A DNA stretch of 7,161 nucleotides from Chloroflexota bacterium. Lineage in GTDB: Bacteria > Chloroflexota > Dehalococcoidia > Lucifugimonadales > Lucifugimonadaceae. Numbering within the stretch: position 1 is the first letter of the stretch; every line of letters begins with the position of its first letter. The position numbers were made by a program, and so were the translations under genes. Under the pieces are notes generated by a model that was not told the origin of the DNA, made no database searches, and saw only the letters and a list, made by a program, of their open reading frames with translations. The DNA lies in NCBI GenBank assembly GCA_002708145.1, contig PAOV01000014.1, forward strand, positions 10,575 to 17,735, in the 5' to 3' direction. Positions 1-6,467 of this stretch are shown here, piece after piece.

Positions 1-611
1 TTCAATTCCATGAAAACTTTTTTAAAAACTTTTTCATTAACTTCTTTTGATTTGTATATTGAATGTTTACCCTCAATAAAAACTTCAGGCTCAACGATTG
101 GGACAATACCTTGTTCTTGGCATATTGCAGCATAACGAGCTAAGGCATGGGCATTTACCGATATACAATAATCAGAGGGTAATTCTTCTGTGATTTCAAT
201 TAGCGCCCGCCATTTAGCAAAAGATAATCCCAAATCTTTGTATATAATCAATCTTTCTGATAATCCATCTAGCCCTTCAGTTATATTTTCTTGATTAGAC
301 CTTGCAAGCTTATGAAGTGATTTGTCAACTTTTATCCCTGACAATATATTTTTTGAAGATAAAAGCTTTATGAATGATTGATTATTATCACTGTATTGAT
401 GAACAGTTTCATCATATAAAATAATACCACTTATATAATTTTCTATTTCTGCAGATGTAAGTAAAAGATTTCTCCATAAACGCCTATTTTCTTCACTTAG
501 TTCAATATTTAAATTCTCAAATCTTTTTGAAATTGTTGTATTACTTTCGTCCGCAGCTAAGATACCTTTTTGTTTGCTAACAAGTTTTTTTGCAATTTCT
601 CTAAGAGACAT
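1..611 (-). CDS. Class I fructose-bisphosphate aldolase, N-terminal 203 residues (cut by window edge)
   Basis: Cleaves fructose 1,6-bisphosphate to dihydroxyacetone phosphate and glyceraldehyde 3-phosphate (reversible; glycolysis/gluconeogenesis, cytosol) through a lysine Schiff base. I translated it by hand from the ATG at 611. Motifs seen, in order: GILAADES (res 16-23), EENRR (40-44), GIKVDK (92-97), EGLDGLSER (112-120), FAKWR (131-135), ALARYA (156-161) and PIVEPE (171-176). Against rabbit aldolase A these give the counterparts of Asp33 (D21), Lys107 (K94), Lys146 (K133), Glu187 (E174) and Glu189 (E176), and the 39- and 41-residue spacings between the later ones match exactly. The Schiff-base lysine (rabbit Lys229) lies beyond the left edge, so about 140 residues are missing. 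The start directly follows the aminotransferase stop (TAA then ATG, no gap). A GGAG at 626-623, 11 nt upstream and inside the preceding gene, is the likely SD, so the two are probably co-transcribed and translationally coupled. Family assignment is secure. Confidence 0.95.
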   Translation of the reverse strand, partial: MSLREIAKKLVSKQKGILAADESNTTISKRFENLNIELSEENRRLWRNLLLTSAEIENYISGIILYDETVHQYSDNNQSFIKLLSSKNILSGIKVDKSLHKLARSNQENITEGLDGLSERLIIYKDLGLSFAKWRALIEITEELPSDYCISVNAHALARYAAICQEQGIVPIVEPEVFIEGKHSIYKSKEVNEKVFKKVFMEL

Positions 612-1826
612 TTAATTAACTACTCCATATTTCTTGAATATATCTGCTAGTAGTTTAATACCATCTCTATTTTTTTCAGGAGATTCAAAAGCAAAACATA
701 ATCTAGCATAATTATGTCCTATTTGACCACTTCCATCAGCCTCAAAATTAGTACCAGCAATATATCCAACACCTTCACTAAATACTTTATCTCGAATTGA
801 ACTTATATCGCACCCTTCAGGCATGTTTAACCATATATAACATCCACCTTTTGGTTTTGACCATTTAGCACCAAAATCAGAAAAATTTTCCAATAGAGAT
901 TCATTCATTGATTGATATTTATCTCTTAGAAGTGGATTAAAATTATCCTTGTGGGATTCTTGATTACTACGCAAGTAGCCATCTATAGCCAGGGCAGCGA
1001 ATTGATTAGGACCACTTCCTAATTTAAAATTTAAAGACCTTCGAATTAAATCATCAGATCCAGTAAAATAACCTAATCTTAATCCCGGGGCAAGTAATTT
1101 GGAAAAAGATGCAACATAGATAACTATCCCAGAATCATCAAGAGCTCTAAATGCTGGTTCAGCAACTGATTCATATCTTAAGTCCACATAACAATCATCT
1201 TCTAATATCGGTAAATTATATTTATGAGCAATTTTAAGAATTTGCTCTCTTCTATGCTTAGGAATCGATGAACCTGTTGGATTTTGATGCTCTGGAATAG
1301 TATATATATATTTTGGCAATCTATCTAAGGCAATCATTTCTGAAATTTGCTGGTCTAAGGCCTCTGGAATAATTCCTTCTTCATCGATTTTCATACCAAC
1401 TACTTCAGCATCAAATTTTCTAAATTGATTAAGTGTTCCCATATAAACAAATTCTTCTGCTAAGACAATATCTCCAGGATTAGTCAAAGCTTGTATTACT
1501 AAACCTATTGCTTCTCCAGAACCATTGGTCAAGACTATTTGATCTTTATCCACTACAATTCCTCTATCATTCTTCAATTTTTCGCTAGTAAAATCTCTTA
1601 GTTCTTCCGAACCCATTACATGAGGATAATAGGCCATTTGTTTATTTACTTTTTCGCTATTTGTATCCATAGCTGTTGTCAATGAATGAATTAGTCCATC
1701 CATTGGCAAGGTTTCAGGGGCTGGATATGCAACTGCAAAATCATATTTAGCGTGTGAAACTATATTAATTGGAGTATCAGAAGATTTTGCTGAGAAAATT
1801 TTATCGTAATTAAATTTGGTAGCCAT
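612..1826 (-). CDS. PLP-dependent class I/II aminotransferase (fold type I)
   Basis: A 404-residue cytosolic aminotransferase moving an amino group between an amino acid and a 2-oxo acid through pyridoxal phosphate. Its full length is typical of the aspartate-aminotransferase superfamily, and it most resembles the LysN/MocR-like branch (2-aminoadipate, aromatic or branched-chain aminotransferases). Seen in order: substrate-loop YYPHVMGSEELR (res 66-77), cofactor phosphate loop TNGSGEAI (100-107), HQNPTG with the conserved Asn (N182), EDDCY with the pyridine-N Asp (D210) and Tyr (Y213), the Schiff-base lysine in SFSKLLAPGLRLGY (K243, phosphate Arg R250), and a C-terminal ARLCFAF with the likely substrate-carboxylate Arg (R375). 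There is no N-terminal winged-helix domain, so it is an enzyme and not a MocR regulator. The ATG at 1826 is preceded by AAAGGA (1843-1838, 11 nt spacing). It is first in a pair with the class I aldolase. Substrate specificity cannot be read from sequence; 2-aminoadipate or aromatic/branched-chain acids are family-based guesses. Confidence 0.92.
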   Translation of the reverse strand: MATKFNYDKIFSAKSSDTPINIVSHAKYDFAVAYPAPETLPMDGLIHSLTTAMDTNSEKVNKQMAYYPHVMGSEELRDFTSEKLKNDRGIVVDKDQIVLTNGSGEAIGLVIQALTNPGDIVLAEEFVYMGTLNQFRKFDAEVVGMKIDEEGIIPEALDQQISEMIALDRLPKYIYTIPEHQNPTGSSIPKHRREQILKIAHKYNLPILEDDCYVDLRYESVAEPAFRALDDSGIVIYVASFSKLLAPGLRLGYFTGSDDLIRRSLNFKLGSGPNQFAALAIDGYLRSNQESHKDNFNPLLRDKYQSMNESLLENFSDFGAKWSKPKGGCYIWLNMPEGCDISSIRDKVFSEGVGYIAGTNFEADGSGQIGHNYARLCFAFESPEKNRDGIKLLADIFKKYGVVN

Positions 1827-1856
1827 AGTTTTTATAATCCTTTTATTTTTAGTATT

Positions 1857-1884
1857 AGGATAGCAAAAAATAAAATATACTCAA
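1857..1884 (-). promoter_or_regulatory. Candidate promoter for the aminotransferase-aldolase pair
   Basis: Reading the minus strand, TTGAGT (1884-1879) is followed after 16 nt by TATCCT (1862-1857), each matching 4 of 6 consensus positions for a housekeeping sigma. It lies about 30 nt upstream of the aminotransferase ATG, leaving room for the SD. In such AT-rich DNA, matches of this quality occur often, so this is a suggestion only. Confidence 0.3.
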
Positions 1885-1939
1885 GATATAATGCTTATCT
1901 TCTCCTTATTCTGTAACAAAAAGGGGTTTTAGAATATTA

Positions 1940-1967
1940 TTGTTTAAGAGTAGAATGATAATATAAG
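1940..1967 (+). promoter_or_regulatory. Candidate sigma-70-type promoter for the sigma factor gene
   Basis: TTGTTT (1940-1945), a 16-nt spacer, then TATAAG (1962-1967, 5 of 6 matches to TATAAT). It would start transcription about 15-20 nt before the TTG start codon, giving a short leader that still contains the SD. A 7-bp inverted repeat (1934-1940 with 1958-1964) overlaps both hexamers. The -35 match is weak and the region is very AT-rich. Confidence 0.4.
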
Positions 1968-1980
1968 AAAAAATATTAGT

Positions 1981-1985
1981 AAGGA
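1981..1985 (+). promoter_or_regulatory. Shine-Dalgarno site that fixes a TTG start
   Basis: AAGGA lies 7 nt before the TTG at 1993, near-ideal spacing. The reading frame is closed upstream by a TAG at 1951-1953 with no ATG or GTG in between, and the next in-frame ATG (2023, residue 11) has only a weak purine stretch before it. TTG is therefore the best-supported start for the sigma factor. Confidence 0.75.
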
Positions 1986-1992
1986 AAATTAC

Positions 1993-3531
1993 TTGGCAGA
2001 AAAAAAAGCACGTAAAGATGCTATGGAAGAAAATTTTAATGATATTTCAGCCGCTTTAGACGGTGAGGTCGAAAAAGTAGATTCTTTTGCTAGAATTGAG
2101 TCTACTAATATTGAAGATGAAGAAGTAAGCACTGAGAGTGATGCTACTGCAATAACTAGTTCCGAACTAGACATGTGGGAAGCAGCAAGAGCAATAGATG
2201 ACGCATCTCTTGCCGCTCAAAATGTTATGAAAGAACTGCAAGAGTCTGAGCTTACAGAAGATACTGTAAGAATGTACCTCAGAGAAATAGGTAGAGTTTC
2301 TTTGCTAACTGCTGATGACGAAGTAGTTTTAGCTAGGGCTGTTGAACTTGCAAAAAAGCTTGAAAGTATCGAAAGCAAACTTACTAATGATGATCCAACA
2401 TCAAAAATTGAAAATATTGAAATACTTAAAAATATATTTATAGAGCTTTCAAAATCAAATGAAACTGCAACCTCGGTATGTAAATTCCTAGGTATAAAAC
2501 CACCGATTAATTTAGATTTAGTAATTAAGGACGACAGAATAAGAAGCCTAATAGATAATCAAAAAAATGAAGATTTAATCAATTATCTTTCAGATGCATT
2601 AGGAGTGAGTCCTGATGAGGCTCATCTTTTAATAGTAGACCTTTCTGTCATTACTAGATTATTATCTTCAGATACAGTTGAAATGCTAACACTAAATCCT
2701 GACATTAAAAAACTTGAAGAAGAAGTTCAAAATCCTAAATTTATGGAAAATTTACATCCCATTGTAAGTGTATTAAATGCTCATATTATAAGAGTTAGAG
2801 AAGAAGGGGAAAAAGCTCGCGAACATTTGGGAGAAGCTAATCTAAGATTAGTAGTTAGTGTTGCAAAAAAACACCTAAGTAGAGGGTTATCAATGCTTGA
2901 TTTGATCCAAGAGGGTAATATAGGTTTGATGCGAGCAATTGAAAAATTTGACTTTAGAAAAGGATTTAAGTTTAGTACATACGCTACCTGGTGGATAAGA
3001 CAAGGTATAACAAGAGCTATCGCTGATCAAGCAAGAACTATTAGGATTCCTGTACACGTAGTTGAAACCTTAAATAAAATAATGAGAGCTAGAAGAGAGC
3101 TAAGTCAACAATTAAATAGAGAGCCTTCAATTGAAGAACTTTCAGAAAAAGTAGAACTTCCAATTGAAAGAGTATCAGAGATATTACAAATGTCACAAGA
3201 CCCTGTTTCTCTTGAAACACCTATTGGAGAAGACGCAGAAAATGAACTTGGTGATATTATTCAAGATAATGCAGCTCCAGCTCCAGCTGATATAGCTGCA
3301 CAATCTTCTATGAGACAACAAGTTGATGAAGTATTAGGTAGTTTACAAGATAGGGAAAGAAAGGTTTTAGAACTCAGGTTTGGACTATTCGATGGAAGGC
3401 CAAGAACATTAGAAGAAATCGGTGGAGAATTAAACCTAACCCGTGAACGAATAAGACAGATAGAAAGAAAAGCACTTGGAAGGCTAAGGCAAGATACAAA
3501 TGTTGGAGAACTTAGAGAATTATTAGCCTAA
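1993..3531 (+). CDS. rpoD: Primary RNA polymerase sigma factor, RpoD/SigA type
   Basis: The housekeeping sigma-70 subunit, which directs core RNA polymerase to -10/-35 promoters. It has 512 residues from a TTG start with AAGGA 7 nt upstream. Domains: an acidic, low-complexity N-terminus (res 1-87) in place of a recognisable region 1.1; region 1.2 (about 88-120, VRMYLREIGRVSLLT); a nonconserved spacer of about 155 residues (121-275); region 2 (276-347), with the core-binding segment LDLIQEGNIGLMRAIEKFD and the melting/-10 segment around KFSTYATWWIRQGITRAI; region 3 (348-430), including RIPVHVVETL; and region 4 (440-512), whose helix-turn-helix (about 473-499, with TRERIRQIERKAL) reads the -35 element. 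The near-canonical 2.3/2.4 and 4.2 segments and presence of region 1.2 mark a primary sigma, not an alternative or ECF one. Its stop overlaps the stop of the convergent propeller gene and no terminator is evident between them. Closeness to Chloroflexota SigA is my impression, untested. Confidence 0.95.
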   Translation: MAEKKARKDAMEENFNDISAALDGEVEKVDSFARIESTNIEDEEVSTESDATAITSSELDMWEAARAIDDASLAAQNVMKELQESELTEDTVRMYLREIGRVSLLTADDEVVLARAVELAKKLESIESKLTNDDPTSKIENIEILKNIFIELSKSNETATSVCKFLGIKPPINLDLVIKDDRIRSLIDNQKNEDLINYLSDALGVSPDEAHLLIVDLSVITRLLSSDTVEMLTLNPDIKKLEEEVQNPKFMENLHPIVSVLNAHIIRVREEGEKAREHLGEANLRLVVSVAKKHLSRGLSMLDLIQEGNIGLMRAIEKFDFRKGFKFSTYATWWIRQGITRAIADQARTIRIPVHVVETLNKIMRARRELSQQLNREPSIEELSEKVELPIERVSEILQMSQDPVSLETPIGEDAENELGDIIQDNAAPAPADIAAQSSMRQQVDEVLGSLQDRERKVLELRFGLFDGRPRTLEEIGGELNLTRERIRQIERKALGRLRQDTNVGELRELLA

Positions 3532-4436
3532 ATTTTTGAAAATTTGGTAACTCTCTGTCCAGAACCTTTATCACCAATTTCTGCCACATATATATCACCA
3601 TTTCCCTCTACCCACATACCATGGGCACTTTGACATGCAGAATCATTTCCGCGCCATCTTGTGATTATTTCTCCATCTGAGTTTAAAATTGTTATACCAT
3701 TTTTTTTCTCCCCTCCACCCTGTTCTAAAACATAAATCACTTCTTCATTTTTCGAGAAAAATATATCTCCTGGCCCAGCAAAACCATCCCATGATTTAAT
3801 ATACTCACCATCAGGAGTAAATATTTGAATTCTATTGTTTTCCCTATCACAAACATATACTAAGTCATTTTTATCTACTCCAACCTTGTGAAGAATAGCA
3901 AATTGACCTTCTTTAGTACCTGCACTTCCCCAAGAAATTTCTAATTTTCCATCCTTTGAAAATCTATGCATTCTACGATTAGCATAACCATCTGAGACAA
4001 ATATTTTCTTATCAGAATTAATGGCAATACCTGTTGGCATATTAAATGGGGAACCTTGAGTATTATTAGTGGTAACAGTAATATTGGCATACCCAAAAGT
4101 ACCTAAACTGAGTAAAACATCACCATTCTCATCATGCTTAGTTACTAAATGTGTTTGGTGGTCAGCTAACCAAATACTATCGTCTGAATCTATATACATA
4201 CCATGTGGAACTCTAAATTCACCCTCATCGAGTCCCAAATTTCCCCATGAGCCTAAAAATTTTCCATCTTTTTGCCAACATGTTACTGGGTGTTTTGATC
4301 TTGAAAATAACCATACTCTTTCCTTGGAATCTATTGCTACATCAGCAATCTGACCTAATTCCCAAAATTTAGGTTTATGTCTTAGCCAATTTTGATCAAC
4401 TTCATATTTGAATTTATCTTCTCCAACTATTGTCAT
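3528..4436 (-). CDS. NHL-repeat six-bladed beta-propeller, PAL-like lyase paralogue (divergent copy)
   Basis: A 302-residue protein made almost entirely of NHL-type blades, each with a pattern like VAIDSKERVWLFSRSKHPV. The nearest known fold is the catalytic domain of peptidyl-alpha-hydroxyglycine alpha-amidating lyase (PAL), which converts a peptidyl-alpha-hydroxyglycine to an amide plus glyoxylate. Counterparts of the rat PAL residues are present: Arg533 (R46, SRSKHP), the three zinc histidines (H78 in VPHG, H183 in ILHK, H272 in SAHG), Tyr654 (Y151, SDGYANRR) and Arg706 (R198, CDREN). The residues around R46, H183 and H272 deviate from the PAL consensus more than in the neighbouring copy, so it may have shifted substrate or lost activity. 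No signal peptide or membrane segment is seen, hence cytosolic. It is the last gene of a minus-strand operon, 10 nt after its paralogue, with a strong SD. An NHL scaffold without catalysis is the alternative. Confidence 0.85.
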   Translation of the reverse strand: MTIVGEDKFKYEVDQNWLRHKPKFWELGQIADVAIDSKERVWLFSRSKHPVTCWQKDGKFLGSWGNLGLDEGEFRVPHGMYIDSDDSIWLADHQTHLVTKHDENGDVLLSLGTFGYANITVTTNNTQGSPFNMPTGIAINSDKKIFVSDGYANRRMHRFSKDGKLEISWGSAGTKEGQFAILHKVGVDKNDLVYVCDRENNRIQIFTPDGEYIKSWDGFAGPGDIFFSKNEEVIYVLEQGGGEKKNGITILNSDGEIITRWRGNDSACQSAHGMWVEGNGDIYVAEIGDKGSGQRVTKFSKI

Positions 4437-4441
4437 ATGTT

Positions 4442-4448
4442 CTCCTTT
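4442..4448 (-). promoter_or_regulatory. Shine-Dalgarno site overlapping the upstream stop codon
   Basis: AAAGGAG (4448-4442) lies 5 nt before the ATG of the downstream propeller gene and shares bases with the TAA stop (4449-4447) of the upstream paralogue. A ribosome ending on one message sits on the initiation site of the next, which indicates translational coupling of the two propeller genes. Confidence 0.75.
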
Positions 4449-5397
4449 AAAGACTTTTTATCATATTCCATTTTCTGAAACTTATTGGCTCTCTGCCATT
4501 ATTTAGGTCTATATCATTTCTCTTTGACCAATTTGTATATGAAACCTCTGCAACATAAACTGACCCATTACTATCCACACTTATGCCATGTGGAGAAATA
4601 AATTGATCCGCACCCTCACCTTCTTGTTCATCTCCAAAAGATGTAACCAAGTTAAAATCATAGTCTAATACCTTAACAGACAAACCTAAATTAGGCACAC
4701 CTATTTGCGTATCAGCACCAGTTCCAGCTTCTGCGACTAAAAGATAATTATCTTTCAATGATGTTATAGCTTGAGGTCTATGCATATGATGTTGAGAAAT
4801 AAATTCTCCTTCAAGGGAAAATACTTGCAGCCTAAAGTTTTCTCGATCACACATGACAACTTTATCATTGCCTAGCATAGTAATATTGTGTGGAAGAGAA
4901 AACTGACCTTCATCAGCTCCTGGCTGACCCCAAGATAAAATGTGTTTTCCAGTTTTATCAAATTTATGAATTCTTGAATTACCATATCCATCAGTGATGA
5001 ATAAGTCTCCGTTATCAGGATTAATCGTTATATCAGTTGGTCTATTAAAATAGCCTCCAGATTGCCATTCACAAGGCTTTTCTTTTTGACCGATTGTAAA
5101 AATAATATCACCATTTTTTGAACGTTTTTGAACAAAATGGCCAAGATCATCTACCAAGTATAGACTATCTTCAGAATCTATCTCTATTCCATGAGGCCTA
5201 ATAAATTCACCTTCTCCCATTGTTTTAATAAAATTACCATCTTTATCAAAAATTATTAATGGATGATCTCCCCTATTAAAAACGTAAACATTGTCTTCCG
5301 AATCAACCGATACTGAAGTAGCTTCCTTAAAAAATATGGGATGTGGTAATTTGGCCCAATAAGGCTCAGGTGAGAAGTATAATTCCTTTTGTTTCAT
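4447..5397 (-). CDS. NHL-repeat six-bladed beta-propeller, PAL-like lyase (canonical active site)
   Basis: A 316-residue beta-propeller of NHL blades closely following the PAL catalytic core. Numbering from the chosen ATG at 5397, it has NRGDHP (R42; rat PAL Arg533 sits in a similar HRGDH), RPHG (H69), TDGYGNSR (Y138; rat SDGYCNSR), LPHN (H170), CDREN (R185) and SPHG (H270): the full set of three zinc histidines, Tyr and two Arg. By homology it could cleave a carbinolamide such as a peptidyl-alpha-hydroxyglycine to an amide and glyoxylate. There is no signal peptide and no PHM monooxygenase domain, unlike animal PAM, so the natural substrate is unknown. Start choice: an in-frame ATG at 5406 is only 1 nt from the GGA, too close, while the ATG at 5397 has it 9 nt upstream. 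It follows the isomerase/epimerase by 37 nt and precedes its divergent paralogue by 10 nt. Fold and family are well supported; enzymatic activity is inferred from residue conservation only. Confidence 0.88.
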   Translation of the reverse strand: MKQKELYFSPEPYWAKLPHPIFFKEATSVSVDSEDNVYVFNRGDHPLIIFDKDGNFIKTMGEGEFIRPHGIEIDSEDSLYLVDDLGHFVQKRSKNGDIIFTIGQKEKPCEWQSGGYFNRPTDITINPDNGDLFITDGYGNSRIHKFDKTGKHILSWGQPGADEGQFSLPHNITMLGNDKVVMCDRENFRLQVFSLEGEFISQHHMHRPQAITSLKDNYLLVAEAGTGADTQIGVPNLGLSVKVLDYDFNLVTSFGDEQEGEGADQFISPHGISVDSNGSVYVAEVSYTNWSKRNDIDLNNGREPISFRKWNMIKSL

Positions 5398-5406
5398 AAT
5401 TTTCAT

Positions 5407-5409
5407 TCC
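5407..5409 (-). promoter_or_regulatory. SD core that favours the second of two possible starts
   Basis: GGA (5409-5407) within AATGGAATG. It is 9 nt from the ATG at 5397 but directly next to the ATG at 5406, so initiation at 5397 is favoured and the first three residues of the longer reading are probably not made. Confidence 0.55.
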
Positions 5410-5434
5410 ATTTTAACTTATTTTTTTATTTGTA

Positions 5435-6370
5435 TTATTTTTTTGATGATTGCAATTCATCCCAAATTTTTTTAGCATATCTGAGAGATTTATAATCATT
5501 ATGCCATTGATCTCCAGCCCAAGCTCCTTCAATAGTCATATAACCTGAATAGTTAGCATTATGCAAAGAAGTTATTGCATACCTGTAATCAATTTCTCCA
5601 TCGGGTAGCGGGACCCTTATAAATACTGATCGATTATTTTCTGGATGATAAACAGTAAATAGATTTTTACAATGCCAATATTTTGAAATCGATGCCATTG
5701 AATCTATTGCATCTTCAAATGTTTCTTCAGGGATATCATAATTCCATAATATATTACCTAAATCAGGATTAATTCCAAAATTTTCTTTATCAACTTTTTC
5801 ATGTAATAATTTTGCTGACCAAGAATTATCTACAGGAGAATTTTGATGAACTTCTGCTGTGATTGTAATATTTTTTTCCTTAGCAAATTGGCATGCACCT
5901 TGATAGACCTTTGCAATTTCATCATAAATATATAACATAGAATCTTTTGATGCATCTTGTGATATATTCCATCCTTTTTCACTGCCTGGTAAAGAGCCAG
6001 CAGGATAGCCTGGCAACCTTGCAGGTGCGCTAAGGGCTCCGTTAACAATTTCTGCTTCTACAATTTCTGCTATTTCAATTCCTTTGTATAAGCGTTCTAT
6101 ATTTCTAGGACCATTTTTAGCATCATGCAAAGTCCCACCAGTTCTAATACACCCTATATCTAATCCAAAGTCTTTTATTCTTTTATAAAACTCTAATTTT
6201 GCATTATTATCTAAATGTTCAAAGGTTTCTAAACCAATTTCTAGAGCATCAAAACCTAATTCTTTTGTTTTTCTTAGGAAAGCATCATTATAATTTTCTG
6301 GGATAAGATTAGTGTAGTCATGGGATATTGGGAAAATTGTATGTCTACGGTTTGCATAGCAAAATCTCAT
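5435..6370 (-). CDS. Sugar phosphate isomerase/epimerase-like TIM barrel (xylose isomerase-like, AP endonuclease 2 family)
   Basis: A 311-residue cytosolic protein of the metal-dependent TIM-barrel family that includes sugar isomerases, keto-sugar 3-epimerases, inosose dehydratase and hydroxypyruvate isomerase. Seen: an early-strand motif GFDALEIGLE (res 39-48); AEVHQNSP, with likely metal ligand E173; the NPDLGN strand, with D203; YWHCKN, with H233; PLPDGEIDYRYAITSLH (254-270); and YMTIEGAW, with E281. E173, D203, H233 and E281 form the usual Glu-Asp-His-Glu divalent-metal site of the family, which supports an active enzyme. The ATG at 6370 has an excellent SD (AAAGGAA, 6384-6378). As first gene of the operon it sits upstream of two PAL-like propellers and divergent from an MFS transporter, suggesting catabolism of an imported compound. 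The exact substrate cannot be read from sequence: such proteins are multiplied and diversified in many heterotrophs. The family is confident, the reaction is not. Confidence 0.88.
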   Translation of the reverse strand: MRFCYANRRHTIFPISHDYTNLIPENYNDAFLRKTKELGFDALEIGLETFEHLDNNAKLEFYKRIKDFGLDIGCIRTGGTLHDAKNGPRNIERLYKGIEIAEIVEAEIVNGALSAPARLPGYPAGSLPGSEKGWNISQDASKDSMLYIYDEIAKVYQGACQFAKEKNITITAEVHQNSPVDNSWSAKLLHEKVDKENFGINPDLGNILWNYDIPEETFEDAIDSMASISKYWHCKNLFTVYHPENNRSVFIRVPLPDGEIDYRYAITSLHNANYSGYMTIEGAWAGDQWHNDYKSLRYAKKIWDELQSSKK

Positions 6371-6431
6371 TATTAATTTCCTTTATTTATATTAGATTTT
6401 GATTGGATATTACTTTAATTTTCTGCGTAAG

Positions 6432-6465
6432 TAAAATAAAATTCTTATTAATTATCTTTATTTTA
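6432..6465. repeat. Perfect 9-bp inverted repeat just upstream of the transporter start
   Basis: TAAAATAAA (6432-6440) is mirrored by TTTATTTTA (6457-6465) across a 16-nt spacer, ending 2 nt before the MFS ATG. The arms are pure A/T, so a chance origin is quite possible. If real, it could be an operator for a regulator of this divergent region or a weak hairpin at the start codon. Confidence 0.3.
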
Positions 6466-6467
6466 GT

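Noticed and set aside
1989..2174. 61-codon open frame on the minus strand
   Set aside because: It lies wholly antisense to the start of the sigma factor, has a serine-rich composition from the reversed acidic codons, and resembles nothing.
3271..3292. Short repeated Ala-Pro codons (AAPAPAD) inside the sigma gene
   Set aside because: Only two and a half repeat units, at the flexible linker between regions 3 and 4. Ordinary linker composition, not a functional repeat.
3527..3547. Hairpin-like sequence at the convergent junction, considered as a bidirectional terminator
   Set aside because: The stem is almost all A-T with two G-C pairs behind a bulged T, the loop is tiny, and neither strand continues into a T run. 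It is unlikely to stop polymerase by itself.
4069..4353. 94-codon open frame on the plus strand
   Set aside because: It is antisense within a propeller gene that has clear NHL and PAL motifs; no SD or recognisable domain.
5830..6048. 72-codon open frame on the minus strand
   Set aside because: It lies in another frame of the isomerase/epimerase gene, whose motifs continue without break through this stretch.
6371..6420. Promoter for the isomerase/propeller operon (TTAAAG, 18 nt, TAATAT on the minus strand)
   Set aside because: Both boxes are poor matches and the implied transcript would start almost at the SD. A promoter must exist nearby, but I cannot place it.
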